NCBI RefSeq assembly: GCF_000175935.2
Contig: NC_014837.1
Coordinates: forward strand, 4,092,001-4,156,000
DNA length: 64,000 nt
Origin: Pantoea sp. At-9b
Lineage (GTDB): Bacteria > Pseudomonadota > Gammaproteobacteria > Enterobacterales > Enterobacteriaceae
Direction of reading: 5' to 3'
A program made the translations under genes and the position numbers. Positions 27,832 through 37,184 of this stretch are shown in pieces. Under the pieces are notes generated by a model, which did not search any database, was not told the DNA's origin, and saw only the letters and a list, made by a program, of their open reading frames with translations. Positions within the stretch are counted from its first letter, which is position 1, and every line of letters begins with the position of its first letter.

Positions 27832-30507
27832 TTATTTCAGCCCGTCTTCAGAAATTTCAGGGGCCGGGGGCAGCGGCAGGGAGAGTCGGAACGACGCGCC
27901 GCCTTCAGCCCGGTTCTCCGCCCAGATCCGTCCGCCGTGGGATTCCACAATGGTTTTGCAAATCGCCAGCCCCAGACCCACGCCCGGCACCGCAGATTCC
28001 TTATCGCCACGGGTAAACTTATCGAAGATGCGCGTCAGCGCATCCGGCGCAATGCCCGGACCGCTATCCCAAATAGCAATTTCCAGTCGGGCGTTTTCAC
28101 GCCAGGCGTGGATACCGTGCTGCGCCGCGTTGCCGGCGTATTTCAGGCTGTTTTCGATGATATTGGTGAACACCCGTTCCAGCATGCTGCTGTCGCCTTT
28201 GATCAGTACCAGCTCGGCGGGCAAATCGAGGGTAAAATCATGGCCTTTCAGCGACGGTCCCATGCTGCTCAACGCCCCACCAATCACCTCATCCAGCGCC
28301 ACCCACTCTTCGCGCAAATTCAGCCCGCCAGACTGAATACGCGCCATATCCAGCATGTTGCTGACCAACCGGATGGTGCTCAGTGTCTGCTCGCGGATCT
28401 GATTGGCCTGCGCGACATATTTCGACTGCTCGCTGGCGAGGTCGAGCATCAGCATTTCCGCCTGACCGAATAACACCGTGAGCGGAGTGCGCAGGTCATG
28501 CGACAACGCCGACAGCAGCGCGTTACGCAGCTGCTCGCGCTCCGCCGCCAGGCGCGAAGCGGCTTCACTTTGCGACAGCGCCATCCGTTCCAGCGCGTTG
28601 GCAATCAATACGGTGAAGGTTTCCACCAGCCGCTGCTGTTCCGGGATCATCAGCTGCCGTAAATTCTCTGGTTCCACCACCAGCAGACCACGACAGTGGT
28701 TGCCGCTTTTCAGCGGCAGAATCTGGTACGGCACCGCCGGTAAGGTATCGGTGCCCGCCCCGGCTGGCTGGCCTTTGCTGTAGCTCCACTTGGCGATGGC
28801 GAGGTCCGGGGGCGTGCCCATGCTGCTCTCGCCCACGGCCCGCAGTTCGCCCTGCTCATCCGGCAGTAGCAACAGGCTGCGCGCCTGAAGCGTCACCTCT
28901 ATCACTCGCTGGCTGGTGCTGGCGATATCCTGCGGTGTCAGCGCGCTGCCAAGCGATTTCGCCATCTCGTACAGATGACGCGCCCGCTGCTCACGATACC
29001 GCGCCACCCGCGCCTGATAACGCACCCCAGCCGTCAGGTTGCCGACAATCACCCCGACAGCCAGCATCACCGCGAACGTCACCAGATATTGCAGGTCCGA
29101 CACCGCCACCGTGCCGGTGGGTGCCACGAAGAACAGGTCAAAGGCGAGGATATTGATCACCGTGGCGAACACCGACGGCCAGCGGCCAAAGCGCAACGCG
29201 ACAATCACCACCGCCAACAGATAAATCATCACGCCATTGGCCGGATCAAATTCCACCAGCAACCAACGACCGGCGGCGGTGACCAGAATACAGAGCACCA
29301 GCGCCATCAGGCAGCCACGCAGTTGCATGCGCCATTTTTCCGCGCTGGCGCGCTGGCCATTCATCAGTGAAGGGGCATCGCGTACTGGCTCATCCAGCGC
29401 CACCACCAACAAATCGAGGTCCGGCCCCAGTTCGCCGAGACGCTGGGCAAAACTGTCGCGCCGCCAGCGCCGCTGTGGCTGGCGACCGGTGACGATCTTG
29501 CCGAGGTTATGTTCACGGGCGTAGCGCAGCACGGCGCGCGCTTCGTCGGGGTCGGACAGCGTGGCAGTTTCCGCCCCCAGCTCCTGTGCCAGTTGCAGCG
29601 TGCGTAAAATGGCACGGCGACGTGCTTCCGGCAGGCGATTCAGACGCGGCGTTTCCACGTACACCGCATGCCATTCACTGCCAAGGCGGGCCGCCAGCCG
29701 TGCGGCGGTGCGTACCAGCTTTTCGCTGCCGGTATCATCGCCAATGCACAGCAGGATGGCATCACGCGTATGCCACACCTTGTCACGCCCCTGCTGATCG
29801 CGCCAGGCGCGCATCTGGTCATCAACACGGTCAGCGGTGCGGCGCAGCGCCAGTTCACGCAGGGCAAACAGGTTACCTTTACGGAAGAAGTTTTCGATGG
29901 CGCGTTCGGCACGATCGCCAACGTAGACCTTCCCCTCCTTCAACCGCTGCCGCAGATCATCGGGCGGCAGATCCACCAACACCACTTCATCAGCGGCATC
30001 GAAAAAGGGATCGGGTACGGTTTCGCGCACCTGAATGCCGGTGACGCCACCGACCACATCGTTCAGGCTTTCCAGATGCTGCACGTTGACGGTGGTGATC
30101 ACATCGATACCGGCGTCGAGCAACTCTTCAATATCCTGCCAGCGCTTCGGATGGCGTGAACCCTGCACGTTGGTATGCGCCAGTTCATCCATCAGGATCA
30201 CCGCCGGATGGCGCGCCAGCGCCGCATCCAGATCGAACTCCGCGTGACGTGAACGGCCCGTCGCCCGACGTGGCAAAACCGCCAGCCCCTGTAACAGGGC
30301 GGCGGTTTCATCACGGCCATGGGTTTCGACCACCCCCGCCAGCACATCCAGTCCCTGGGCGCGCAGACGCTGCGCCTCCTGAAGCATGGCGTAGGTTTTC
30401 CCCACCCCGGCACAGGCTCCGAAGTAGATTTTGAGTTTGCCGCGATGGCTGTCGCTGTGGTTCAGCAGCAGCGCATCGGGGTCCGGGCGCGGCAGTTCGT
30501 CGTTCAT
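27832..30507 (-). CDS. kdpD: Sensor histidine kinase KdpD
   Basis: 891 residues from the ATG at 30507 (a TTG at 30513 is less likely); E. coli KdpD is about 894. The N-terminal KdpD domain has the Walker A motif GACAGVGKT at 30-38 and DELAHTNVQGSRHPKRWQDIEELL; a Usp-like domain follows, then four transmembrane helices near 400-500, a GAF-like region, the H-box LSHDLRTPLT near 670 and an ATPase domain with GVGLGLAICK. The kinase looks complete. It senses low K+ and phosphorylates KdpE, yet no kdpE follows: the next gene is yqhA. A REP-like pair separates it from kdpC. Confidence 0.96.
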   Translation of the reverse strand: MNDELPRPDPDALLLNHSDSHRGKLKIYFGACAGVGKTYAMLQEAQRLRAQGLDVLAGVVETHGRDETAALLQGLAVLPRRATGRSRHAEFDLDAALARHPAVILMDELAHTNVQGSRHPKRWQDIEELLDAGIDVITTVNVQHLESLNDVVGGVTGIQVRETVPDPFFDAADEVVLVDLPPDDLRQRLKEGKVYVGDRAERAIENFFRKGNLFALRELALRRTADRVDDQMRAWRDQQGRDKVWHTRDAILLCIGDDTGSEKLVRTAARLAARLGSEWHAVYVETPRLNRLPEARRRAILRTLQLAQELGAETATLSDPDEARAVLRYAREHNLGKIVTGRQPQRRWRRDSFAQRLGELGPDLDLLVVALDEPVRDAPSLMNGQRASAEKWRMQLRGCLMALVLCILVTAAGRWLLVEFDPANGVMIYLLAVVIVALRFGRWPSVFATVINILAFDLFFVAPTGTVAVSDLQYLVTFAVMLAVGVIVGNLTAGVRYQARVARYREQRARHLYEMAKSLGSALTPQDIASTSQRVIEVTLQARSLLLLPDEQGELRAVGESSMGTPPDLAIAKWSYSKGQPAGAGTDTLPAVPYQILPLKSGNHCRGLLVVEPENLRQLMIPEQQRLVETFTVLIANALERMALSQSEAASRLAAEREQLRNALLSALSHDLRTPLTVLFGQAEMLMLDLASEQSKYVAQANQIREQTLSTIRLVSNMLDMARIQSGGLNLREEWVALDEVIGGALSSMGPSLKGHDFTLDLPAELVLIKGDSSMLERVFTNIIENSLKYAGNAAQHGIHAWRENARLEIAIWDSGPGIAPDALTRIFDKFTRGDKESAVPGVGLGLAICKTIVESHGGRIWAENRAEGGASFRLSLPLPPAPEISEDGLK

Positions 30508-30531
30508 GTTCAATCCATTAGCTGCAAACGC

Positions 30532-30589
30532 GTAGCGGCGCGATTTATCGCGCGAGTTTTAAAAGGCGCGCGATAAATCGCGCCGCTAC
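30532..30589. repeat. REP-like inverted pair between kdpC and kdpD
   Basis: A perfect forward copy (30532-30553) and a perfect reverse copy (30568-30589) face each other across 14 bp. In RNA they can form two short hairpins or one long stem of up to 22 bp. Placed inside the operon, they may lower kdpD expression relative to kdpFABC. Confidence 0.92.
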
Positions 30590-30593
30590 GGTG

Positions 30594-31166
30594 TTAGTTG
30601 TTTAACGCATCCAGTGCCATATTCAACCGCAGCACATTCACCGTCTCTTCACCGGTAAAAGGCAGTAACGGACGTTCAGTATGGCGGGTAATCAAGGCTT
30701 CAACCTCCTGCAACGGCATCTGGCGCGCCGCCGCAATACGCGGTGCCTGCCACAATGCCGCCTGCGGTGAGATATCCGGATCGAGGCCGCTGGCCGACGC
30801 AGTCACCAGCTCTACCGGTACTGCCGTCGGAGCCTGTGGGTTGGCCGCGCGCAGCGCCGCAACGCGCTCCGCCACCGCCTTATCCAGCGCCGGGTTGTTG
30901 CCTGCCAGATTGCTGCCGCTGGAAGCCAGAGGATTATAGGCGCTGTCGCCGGTGGCCGATGGACGGCCCCAAAAATGACCGGACTGGCTGAATGCCTGAC
31001 CAATCATGGCAGAACCCCGCACCGCGCCATTCTGCTCCAGCAGCGAACCATTGGCCTGCGCCGGGAACCACCATTGCGCCAGACCGGTGGTGAGCAATGG
31101 ATACATGCCACCGGTGATGACCGTCAGCAGTACTAACAATACAATAGCCGGACGTAACTGACTCAT
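30594..31166 (-). CDS. kdpC: K+-transporting ATPase subunit C
   Basis: 190 residues. Small single-span subunit that stabilises the KdpFABC complex and aids ATP binding by KdpB. One N-terminal membrane segment ([19 protein letters not shown]), then the conserved periplasmic/cytosolic motifs [32 protein letters not shown] and [27 protein letters not shown] lies 7 nt before the ATG, and it starts 11 bp behind kdpB. Confidence 0.97.
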   Translation of the reverse strand: MSQLRPAIVLLVLLTVITGGMYPLLTTGLAQWWFPAQANGSLLEQNGAVRGSAMIGQAFSQSGHFWGRPSATGDSAYNPLASSGSNLAGNNPALDKAVAERVAALRAANPQAPTAVPVELVTASASGLDPDISPQAALWQAPRIAAARQMPLQEVEALITRHTERPLLPFTGEETVNVLRLNMALDALNN

Positions 31167-31177
31167 TTCTCTTCTCC

Positions 31178-33226
31178 TTACGCCAGACCCAACAAGGTCA
31201 GCAGCACATCAATCGCTTTGATGCCGATAAACGGCACCACCAGCCCACCCACCCCGTAAATCCACAGGTTGCGCCGCAGCAACGCGGCGGCACTCAGCGG
31301 ACGGTAGCTCACGCCTTTCAGCGCCAGCGGGATCAGGAACACAATCACCAGCGCGTTAAAAATCACCGCCGACAAAATCGCGGAGTTGGGGGAGTGCAGC
31401 TGCATCACGTTCAGCATGTTGAGCTGCGGATAGGTGGCGGCAAACGCTGCCGGGATGATGGCGAAGTATTTCGCCACATCGTTGGCGATACTGAAGGTGG
31501 TCAGCGAACCACGCGTCATCAGCATCTGTTTACCGATATGCACCACTTCCAACAGCTTGGTCGGGTTGGAGTCGAGATCGACCATATTTCCCGCCTCTTT
31601 TGCCGCCTGGGTGCCGGAGTTCATCGCCACCGCCACGTCGGCCTGCGCCAGCGCCGGAGCATCGTTAGTGCCATCGCCGGTCATCGCCACCAGTCGCCCT
31701 TCCGCCTGATACTGGCGGATCAGCGCCAGCTTGGCTTCCGGGGTCGCTTCCGAGAGGAAATCATCCACACCCGCTTCTGCCGCAATCGCAGCGGCGGTTA
31801 ATGGGTTATCGCCGGTGATCATCACGGTTTTGATCCCCATTTTGCGCAGCTCGGCAAAACGCTCTTTGATGCCACCTTTAACGATATCTTTCAGCGCCAC
31901 CACGCCCAGCACCTGAGCACCTTCCGCCACCACCAACGGCGTGCCACCGGCACGCGCCACCTCTTCCACCGCCGCATTCACCTCAGCCGGGAAGCGGCCA
32001 TTGCTGGCTTCAATGTGGCGACGCACCGCATCCACCGCCCCTTTGCGGATCAGGCGATCCTGCACATTCACGCCACTCATCCGTGTTTGCGCCGAGAACG
32101 GGATAAAGCTGGCACCCATGCTGCTGAGATCGCGCTCACGCAGATTAAATTTCTGCTTCGCCAGCACCACGATACTGCGCCCTTCCGGTGTCTCATCCGC
32201 CAACGAGGCGAGCTGCGCCGCATCGGCCAATTGCTGTTCGCTGACGCCGGGAGCAGGCAGGAACTGCGTCGCCTGACGGTTGCCCAAGGTGATGGTGCCG
32301 GTTTTGTCCAGCATCAACACATCCACGTCGCCCGCCGCTTCTACCGCACGGCCACTGGTGGCGATCACATTCGCGCCGAGCATGCGGCTCATCCCCGCCA
32401 CGCCAATCGCCGACAACAAACCACCAATGGTGGTGGGGATCAGACATACTAGCAGCGCCACCAACCCCGTGACACTGACCGGGGTTCCGCCCCAGGCGGA
32501 GAACGGCCACAGGGTCACGGTCGCCAGCAGGAACACGATGGTGAGCGACACCAACAGAATGGTCAGCGCGATTTCGTTCGGGGTTTTACGGCGTTTAGCG
32601 CCTTCCACCATAGCGATCATGCGATCAAGGAAGGTTTCCCCCGGATTGACGCTGCACTGAATGACCAGCCAGTCAGAAAGAATGCGCGTACCGCCGGTCA
32701 CCGAGGCGAAGTCACCGCCGGACTCACGGATCACCGGGGCCGATTCGCCGGTAATGGCGCTTTCGTCCACTGACGCGCCCCCTTCCAGCACTTCGCCATC
32801 GCACGGAATAATGTCACCCGCTTCCACCAGCACCACATCGCCTTTGCGCAGGCTATCCGCCGAGGCGTTTTTCCACGCGGCTCCGTAATGCGGCTCCGCC
32901 AGCTTTTTCGCATCGACGCTTTTTTTCACCCCTTTCAGGCTGTTGGCCTGCGCTTTGCTGCGCCCTTCTGCCAGCGCTTCTGCGAAGTTGGCAAACAGCA
33001 CGGTAAACCACAACCAGATGGCAACCCCGGCGGTAAAACCGGCGCTACCGTTCAATTGCCCTGCGGCCATGCCGATCGCAAGCACGCTGGTGAGCACGCT
33101 ACCGAGCCACACCAGAAACATCACCGGGTTACGAAACTGGACGCGTGGATCGAGTTTTTTCACCGCATCCAGCATCGCGACACGCGTCAGCCGCGCATCA
33201 AACAGGGCCAGTTGTTGACGACTCAT
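31178..33226 (-). CDS. kdpB: K+-transporting ATPase ATP-binding subunit B
   Basis: 682 residues, the usual length. P-type ATPase that energises K+ import by KdpFABC. The phosphorylation motif [10 protein letters not shown], actuator motif TGES (AITGESAPV), and hinge [24 protein letters not shown] are all intact. Seven membrane segments are predicted. The start is 7 bp behind kdpA and the end 11 bp before kdpC, so expression is coupled. Confidence 0.98.
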   Translation of the reverse strand: MSRQQLALFDARLTRVAMLDAVKKLDPRVQFRNPVMFLVWLGSVLTSVLAIGMAAGQLNGSAGFTAGVAIWLWFTVLFANFAEALAEGRSKAQANSLKGVKKSVDAKKLAEPHYGAAWKNASADSLRKGDVVLVEAGDIIPCDGEVLEGGASVDESAITGESAPVIRESGGDFASVTGGTRILSDWLVIQCSVNPGETFLDRMIAMVEGAKRRKTPNEIALTILLVSLTIVFLLATVTLWPFSAWGGTPVSVTGLVALLVCLIPTTIGGLLSAIGVAGMSRMLGANVIATSGRAVEAAGDVDVLMLDKTGTITLGNRQATQFLPAPGVSEQQLADAAQLASLADETPEGRSIVVLAKQKFNLRERDLSSMGASFIPFSAQTRMSGVNVQDRLIRKGAVDAVRRHIEASNGRFPAEVNAAVEEVARAGGTPLVVAEGAQVLGVVALKDIVKGGIKERFAELRKMGIKTVMITGDNPLTAAAIAAEAGVDDFLSEATPEAKLALIRQYQAEGRLVAMTGDGTNDAPALAQADVAVAMNSGTQAAKEAGNMVDLDSNPTKLLEVVHIGKQMLMTRGSLTTFSIANDVAKYFAIIPAAFAATYPQLNMLNVMQLHSPNSAILSAVIFNALVIVFLIPLALKGVSYRPLSAAALLRRNLWIYGVGGLVVPFIGIKAIDVLLTLLGLA

Positions 33227-33233
33227 GATTCCG

Positions 33234-34913
33234 TTATCCCTGAATTAATTGCAGATGTTCCGCCACCGGACCGAGCGCCAGTGCGGGGATGAAAGTCAGC
33301 GCGCCCACCAGCAACACGGTGCCAATCAGCAGAGCGACAAACAGCGGGCCGTGCGTCGGCAGCGTACCGTTACCCACCGGTTGCACTTTTTTCACCGCCA
33401 GCGAACCGGCAATGGCCATCACCGGGATGATGATGCCGAAGCGACCGACGAACATGCAGACCGCCAGCAGCAGGTTCCAGAACGGCGTGTTGGCGCTTAA
33501 CCCGGCAAAGGCACTGCCGTTGTTATTGGCGGCCGAGGAGACGGCGTACAGCACCTCACTGAAGCCGTGGGTACCCGGGTTAGCCATGCCCGCTCGCCCC
33601 GCTTCGGTCATCATCGCCAGCGCAGTGCCGAGCAGTACCAGCGTCGGCGTCACCAGAATCGCCAGCGCGGTCATCTTCATCTCCCACACATCGATTTTTT
33701 TGCCGAGGAATTCCGGGGTGCGCCCAATCATCAGGCCCGCGATAAATACCGCCAGCAGCACGAACAACAACATGCCGTACAGCCCGGCGCCGACGCCGCC
33801 GAACACCACTTCGCCCAACTGCATCAACCACATCGGCACCATGCCACCCAGCGCGGTCAGCGAGTCATGCATCGCATTCACCGCACCACAGGAGGCTGCC
33901 GTGGTGATCACCGCAAACATGCTGGAGTTGAGAATGCCAAAGCGCGTCTCTTTGCCTTCCATGTTGATGGCGCTGTCTGCGCCGAGCGTCAGAAAGTGCG
34001 GATTGCCGCGCAGCTCAGCCCACATCACCGTGACCACCGCCAGTACAAACATCAGCGTCATCGCCCACAGCAACATATGGCCCTGACGACGATCGCCCAC
34101 CTGCTGGCCGAACGCGAAGCACAGCGCCGCCGGAATCAGGAAGATACTCAGCATCTGCACGAAGTTAGTCAGCGCATTAGGGTTTTCAAACGGGTGTGCC
34201 GAGTTGGCATTGAAGAAACCGCCACCGTTGGTGCCGAGCATTTTGATCGCTTCCTGCGATGCCACCGGACCGAGCGGCAAGGTTTGCTGCGCCCCTTCCA
34301 GCGTCGTGAGGACATGGTAAGGCTCAAAGGTCTGGATGCTGCCCTGACTGACGAAGAACAGCGCCATCAGCAGGCTGATGGGCAACAACAGGTAGACGGT
34401 GATACGCGTCAGATCGCGCCAGGCGTTACCCAATGTCGCCAGCGAGCGGTTGGCAAAACCACGGATCAGCGCAAACGCCACCGCGATACCGGTGGCAGCC
34501 GACAGGAAGTTTTGCACCGTTAATCCCGCCATCTGGCTGAAGTAACTCAGGGAGCTTTCGCCGCTGTAAGCCTGCCAGTTGGTGTTGGTGACGAAGCTGA
34601 TGGCGGTGTTCAGCGCCAAATCCCAGCTCAGCCCCGGCAAGTGCTGCGGATTGAGCGGCAATGCGCCCTGCATCATCAGCATCACCAGCAACAACACAAC
34701 ACCCAGCGCGTTGAACAGCAGGATCGCCAGCAGGTAATGCGGCCAGCGCATCGCATCGCCGTCCACCCCCGCCAGCCGCCACAGCGCACGCTCGGTGCGC
34801 GGCAGCAGCGGTTTGTCGGCAATCATCAGCGCCAGAAAGCGTCCAAGCGGCTGTGCCAGCACCATCAGCACCAGCAGGAACACCGCAATCAGCAGAAATG
34901 CATTGGCAGCCAT
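33234..34913 (-). CDS. kdpA: K+-transporting ATPase subunit A
   Basis: 559 residues. Channel-like subunit that binds and conducts K+ in the KdpFABC complex; ten transmembrane helices and four selectivity-filter loops. [20 protein letters not shown] is the most conserved family segment. It begins with an ATG that shares its A with the TGA stop of kdpF (TGATG), so the two are translationally coupled. Confidence 0.98.
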   Translation of the reverse strand: MAANAFLLIAVFLLVLMVLAQPLGRFLALMIADKPLLPRTERALWRLAGVDGDAMRWPHYLLAILLFNALGVVLLLVMLMMQGALPLNPQHLPGLSWDLALNTAISFVTNTNWQAYSGESSLSYFSQMAGLTVQNFLSAATGIAVAFALIRGFANRSLATLGNAWRDLTRITVYLLLPISLLMALFFVSQGSIQTFEPYHVLTTLEGAQQTLPLGPVASQEAIKMLGTNGGGFFNANSAHPFENPNALTNFVQMLSIFLIPAALCFAFGQQVGDRRQGHMLLWAMTLMFVLAVVTVMWAELRGNPHFLTLGADSAINMEGKETRFGILNSSMFAVITTAASCGAVNAMHDSLTALGGMVPMWLMQLGEVVFGGVGAGLYGMLLFVLLAVFIAGLMIGRTPEFLGKKIDVWEMKMTALAILVTPTLVLLGTALAMMTEAGRAGMANPGTHGFSEVLYAVSSAANNNGSAFAGLSANTPFWNLLLAVCMFVGRFGIIIPVMAIAGSLAVKKVQPVGNGTLPTHGPLFVALLIGTVLLVGALTFIPALALGPVAEHLQLIQG

Positions 34914-35002
34914 CAGAATGCCTCCGCATTAAGCAGGGCATAAAACAGATAGCCCAGTAATAAAAACACCAGCACGATGCCGGTTATCACGCCCACACTC
35001 AC
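34913..35002 (-). CDS. kdpF: K+-transporting ATPase small subunit F
   Basis: 29-codon gene with a GTG start at 35002 and GGAGG 5 nt upstream. The product, beginning [19 protein letters not shown] and ending YALLNAEAF, has the same length as E. coli KdpF and differs at only a few positions. A single transmembrane helix that stabilises the Kdp complex. Its TGA overlaps the kdpA ATG. Genes this short are easily missed by automated calling. Confidence 0.95.
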   Translation of the reverse strand: MSVGVITGIVLVFLLLGYLFYALLNAEAF

Positions 35003-35082
35003 AGCGACCTCCAGAGGATTTGGTTGTGCTGCAAGCATGCGCGTGGCGGTATAAAGAAGAGGTAAAAAGGCAGTTGGCGGGC

Positions 35083-35102
35083 GTAAAAAAAGTATAAAAA
35101 TG
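35083..35102 (-). promoter_or_regulatory. KdpE-like operator upstream of kdpF
   Basis: On the minus strand this reads CATTTTTATACTTTTTTTAC, which matches the T-rich KdpE binding site of the E. coli kdpF promoter as I remember it. It lies about 80 bp before the kdpF start, with a possible -10 (TATACC or TTTATA, around 35048-35056) downstream. Its preservation implies that a KdpE is still made somewhere in the genome. Confidence 0.7.
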
Positions 35103-35110
35103 GTCGGAAA

Positions 35111-36277
35111 TCAGGCGCTTTCCAGCGCCCAGATACGATTGAGATCGATGTTTTGCCACATGCTGCTGTCTTCAGCACCGGTGATGCTGTCGGTGCAAAA
35201 ACTGTCGCCGAGATCGAGTTCTTCAGGTTTGATTTCCCGCTGTGCATGCAGCGACCAGAAAACATGCACTTTCGGCTTCAGCAACGACTGTTCCCCCGCC
35301 TGTACCACCAATGCCACACGTCCGGAGGCCAGCCGCACCAGCGATCCCACCGGATAGATGCCAATGGAACGCACGAAGGTTTGCAGTAATTTGGTGTCGA
35401 AGTGGCCGCGCCAGCTCAGCATATTGTGCATCGCTTCAGCCGGGGTCCAGCCTTTACGGTAGGGGCGATCGGAGGTGACGGCATCGTACACGTCACATAC
35501 CGCCGCCATACGCGAAAAAAGGCTGATCTCTTCCCCTTTCAGGCCATGTGGATAGCCGCTGCCATCCAGCTTTTCATGATGATGCAAGGTAATATCCAGC
35601 AAATCCTCATCCGCGTCGGCTTCCATCAGCATTTGCGCGCCAACAATCGGATGCTGGCGCATAATCGCCATCTCTTCCGGGGTGAGCCTGCCGGGTTTGT
35701 TGAGAATTTCCAGCGGCACGGCAGCTTTGCCAACATCATGCAGCAAACCGCCCATGCCGACACGGCGCTGCTGTTGTTCATCCAGCCCGAGTTTTTTACC
35801 CAGCGAAATCATCAGACCACACACCGCCATCGAGTGCAGATAGGTGTAATCGTCATGGTTTTTCAGGCGCGCCATGCTGAGCAATGCGGTAGGTTCACGC
35901 GTCAGCGATCCGGCGATTTCGTCCACCAGATTAAGGGTATAGTTGAGGTCAAGACTCTGCCCAAGGCGCGCTTCGTTGAACATCGCCAACACCTGGGGTT
36001 TCCCCTCGGTAAAGATCGCCTGCGCCTGGTCAATCTCATGAAAAAACGGCGTTTGCGGAATCTCTTTTTTCGGTTCCGGTGGCTTCTGCGGTGCCTGCAC
36101 CGATTTATCAACATCGATCCAGACTTCAAGGATCCCTTCATTGCGGATCCAGGCGATCTGGCGTTTTTCAGTGATCAGCATCTGGTTGCGAATGCGTTTG
36201 TCTTTGATCCACCACACCTCCAGTTTGTGGACAAACATCCCCGGCCGCAGTTCGTCAACGGTTATCAGCTTTATCAC
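35111..36277 (-). CDS. HD-GYP domain cyclic-di-GMP phosphodiesterase
   Basis: 388 residues. An N-terminal DUF3391-type domain (1-125) precedes an HD-GYP domain with HD at 180-181 (LLHDVGKAAVP) and the GYP signature LDGSGYP at 237-243, plus the HHHEKLDG metal region, so the enzyme should hydrolyse cyclic-di-GMP. The start is GTG at 36277 with GGAGAG 7 nt upstream. It ends 108 bp before kdpF on the same strand; the KdpE-like operator lies in that gap, so the two units are probably transcribed separately. Confidence 0.9.
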   Translation of the reverse strand: MIKLITVDELRPGMFVHKLEVWWIKDKRIRNQMLITEKRQIAWIRNEGILEVWIDVDKSVQAPQKPPEPKKEIPQTPFFHEIDQAQAIFTEGKPQVLAMFNEARLGQSLDLNYTLNLVDEIAGSLTREPTALLSMARLKNHDDYTYLHSMAVCGLMISLGKKLGLDEQQQRRVGMGGLLHDVGKAAVPLEILNKPGRLTPEEMAIMRQHPIVGAQMLMEADADEDLLDITLHHHEKLDGSGYPHGLKGEEISLFSRMAAVCDVYDAVTSDRPYRKGWTPAEAMHNMLSWRGHFDTKLLQTFVRSIGIYPVGSLVRLASGRVALVVQAGEQSLLKPKVHVFWSLHAQREIKPEELDLGDSFCTDSITGAEDSSMWQNIDLNRIWALESA

Positions 36278-36366
36278 GATATCTCTCCTTAATATCAGTG
36301 GATGGTAGAGAGATATCGGCAGCTGAACAAAATATCTTCAGGCGGTTTTGTGCGATCTGCGGGATG

Positions 36367-36388
36367 GCGCGATAAATCGCGCCGCTAC
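36367..36388 (-). repeat. REP-like repeat, single reverse copy
   Basis: Perfect reverse copy of the 22-bp repeat between higA and the HD-GYP gene, both transcribed leftward. Confidence 0.9.
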
Positions 36389-36396
36389 GGGAAGTA

Positions 36397-36726
36397 TCAC
36401 GCCACCTGATGGTGTTGGCTGAGGAAGGTTCCCAGTTTGGTGACACGACTCAGTTCTTCCTGCGTGCGGGCGTCGTTTTCCACTTCCCAGCGATCAAGAT
36501 GGCGTTGCAGATCCAGCCAGAAATCTACCGATGTGGCAAAAACGATTGCAAGGCGATAGGCCATTTCTGTCGTCAATTTACGATTGTTATTCACTAACGC
36601 ACTCACGGTATTGCGGTGCACATTAAGCATGACCGCCAAGTCATTCACTTTCAGGTTCAGGGGTTCGAGAAACTCGTACTGAAGTACATCACCGACGCTG
36701 GTCGGCTTACGCATTGCCTGTTTCAT
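36397..36726 (-). CDS. higA: HigA-family antitoxin
   Basis: 109 residues. XRE-type helix-turn-helix protein of the HigA family with the pattern DVLQYEFLEPLNLKVNDLAVMLNVHRNTVSALVNNNRKLTTEMAYRLAIVF and the SVDFWLDLQ segment. It binds and neutralises the HigB toxin and represses the operon. It is the second gene, 37 bp behind higB, the inverted toxin-first order of hig loci. An ATG four codons later (36714) is an alternative start. Confidence 0.92.
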   Translation of the reverse strand: MKQAMRKPTSVGDVLQYEFLEPLNLKVNDLAVMLNVHRNTVSALVNNNRKLTTEMAYRLAIVFATSVDFWLDLQRHLDRWEVENDARTQEELSRVTKLGTFLSQHHQVA

Positions 36727-36763
36727 AGCATTCTTCTCATTGCAGTCGGACCGAAATCAGAGA

Positions 36764-37072
36764 CTATCGATGATATTTATAACGATGTGGATCGAGATAG
36801 AGATGCCGAGCCTTGCCCTCATCCCACTGAAAAATGAGGCGGTATTGCCCGTTAACTCTTATCGATGAATACCTCTGCAAAGGAGGTTGCAGCATCTCCA
36901 AACGATTACCAGGTGGTGCACGTAAATCCTGATAGTTTTTAGCCGCATTGATGATGTCGAGTTTGCGCGCCAGCGCAGACTCAATATTGGCGGGTATACA
37001 TTTGTGTGGCGTGCCATACACAAAAAATGATTGAAGCCAGTCATCCCTGAAATTCTCAATTGAACCCGCCAT
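36764..37072 (-). CDS. higB: HigB-family toxin (RelE superfamily)
   Basis: 102 residues. RelE-fold mRNA interferase that cuts mRNA on the translating ribosome. The signature region RYSSIRVNGQYRLIFQWDEGKARHLYLDPHRY matches the HigB consensus for the C-terminal catalytic half. GGGAG lies 6 nt before the ATG at 37072. The toxin precedes the antitoxin, so excess toxin is limited by autoregulation through the upstream inverted repeats. Confidence 0.92.
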   Translation of the reverse strand: MAGSIENFRDDWLQSFFVYGTPHKCIPANIESALARKLDIINAAKNYQDLRAPPGNRLEMLQPPLQRYSSIRVNGQYRLIFQWDEGKARHLYLDPHRYKYHR

Positions 37073-37109
37073 GTTGCTCCCTGCGCATAATCAGCCTGCA
37101 CAGAAATTT

Positions 37110-37140
37110 ATTGCACTCATGCACTGTGCTCAAGTGCAAT
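37110..37140. promoter_or_regulatory. Inverted-repeat operator of higBA
   Basis: ATTGCACT (37110-37117) and AGTGCAAT (37133-37140) are perfect inverted arms, with GCAC/GTGC repeats between them, 38 bp upstream of higB. Placement and symmetry fit autorepression by the HigA/HigB complex. Confidence 0.65.
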
Positions 37141-37184
37141 AATTAACATCATAGCGGATTGTCGAGATGTATTCCAGATATCTG

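Noticed and set aside
33567..34523. 318-codon plus-strand ORF opposite kdpA
   Set aside because: Antisense to kdpA; composition (His, Gln, Arg-rich) is that expected from complementing a membrane protein gene.
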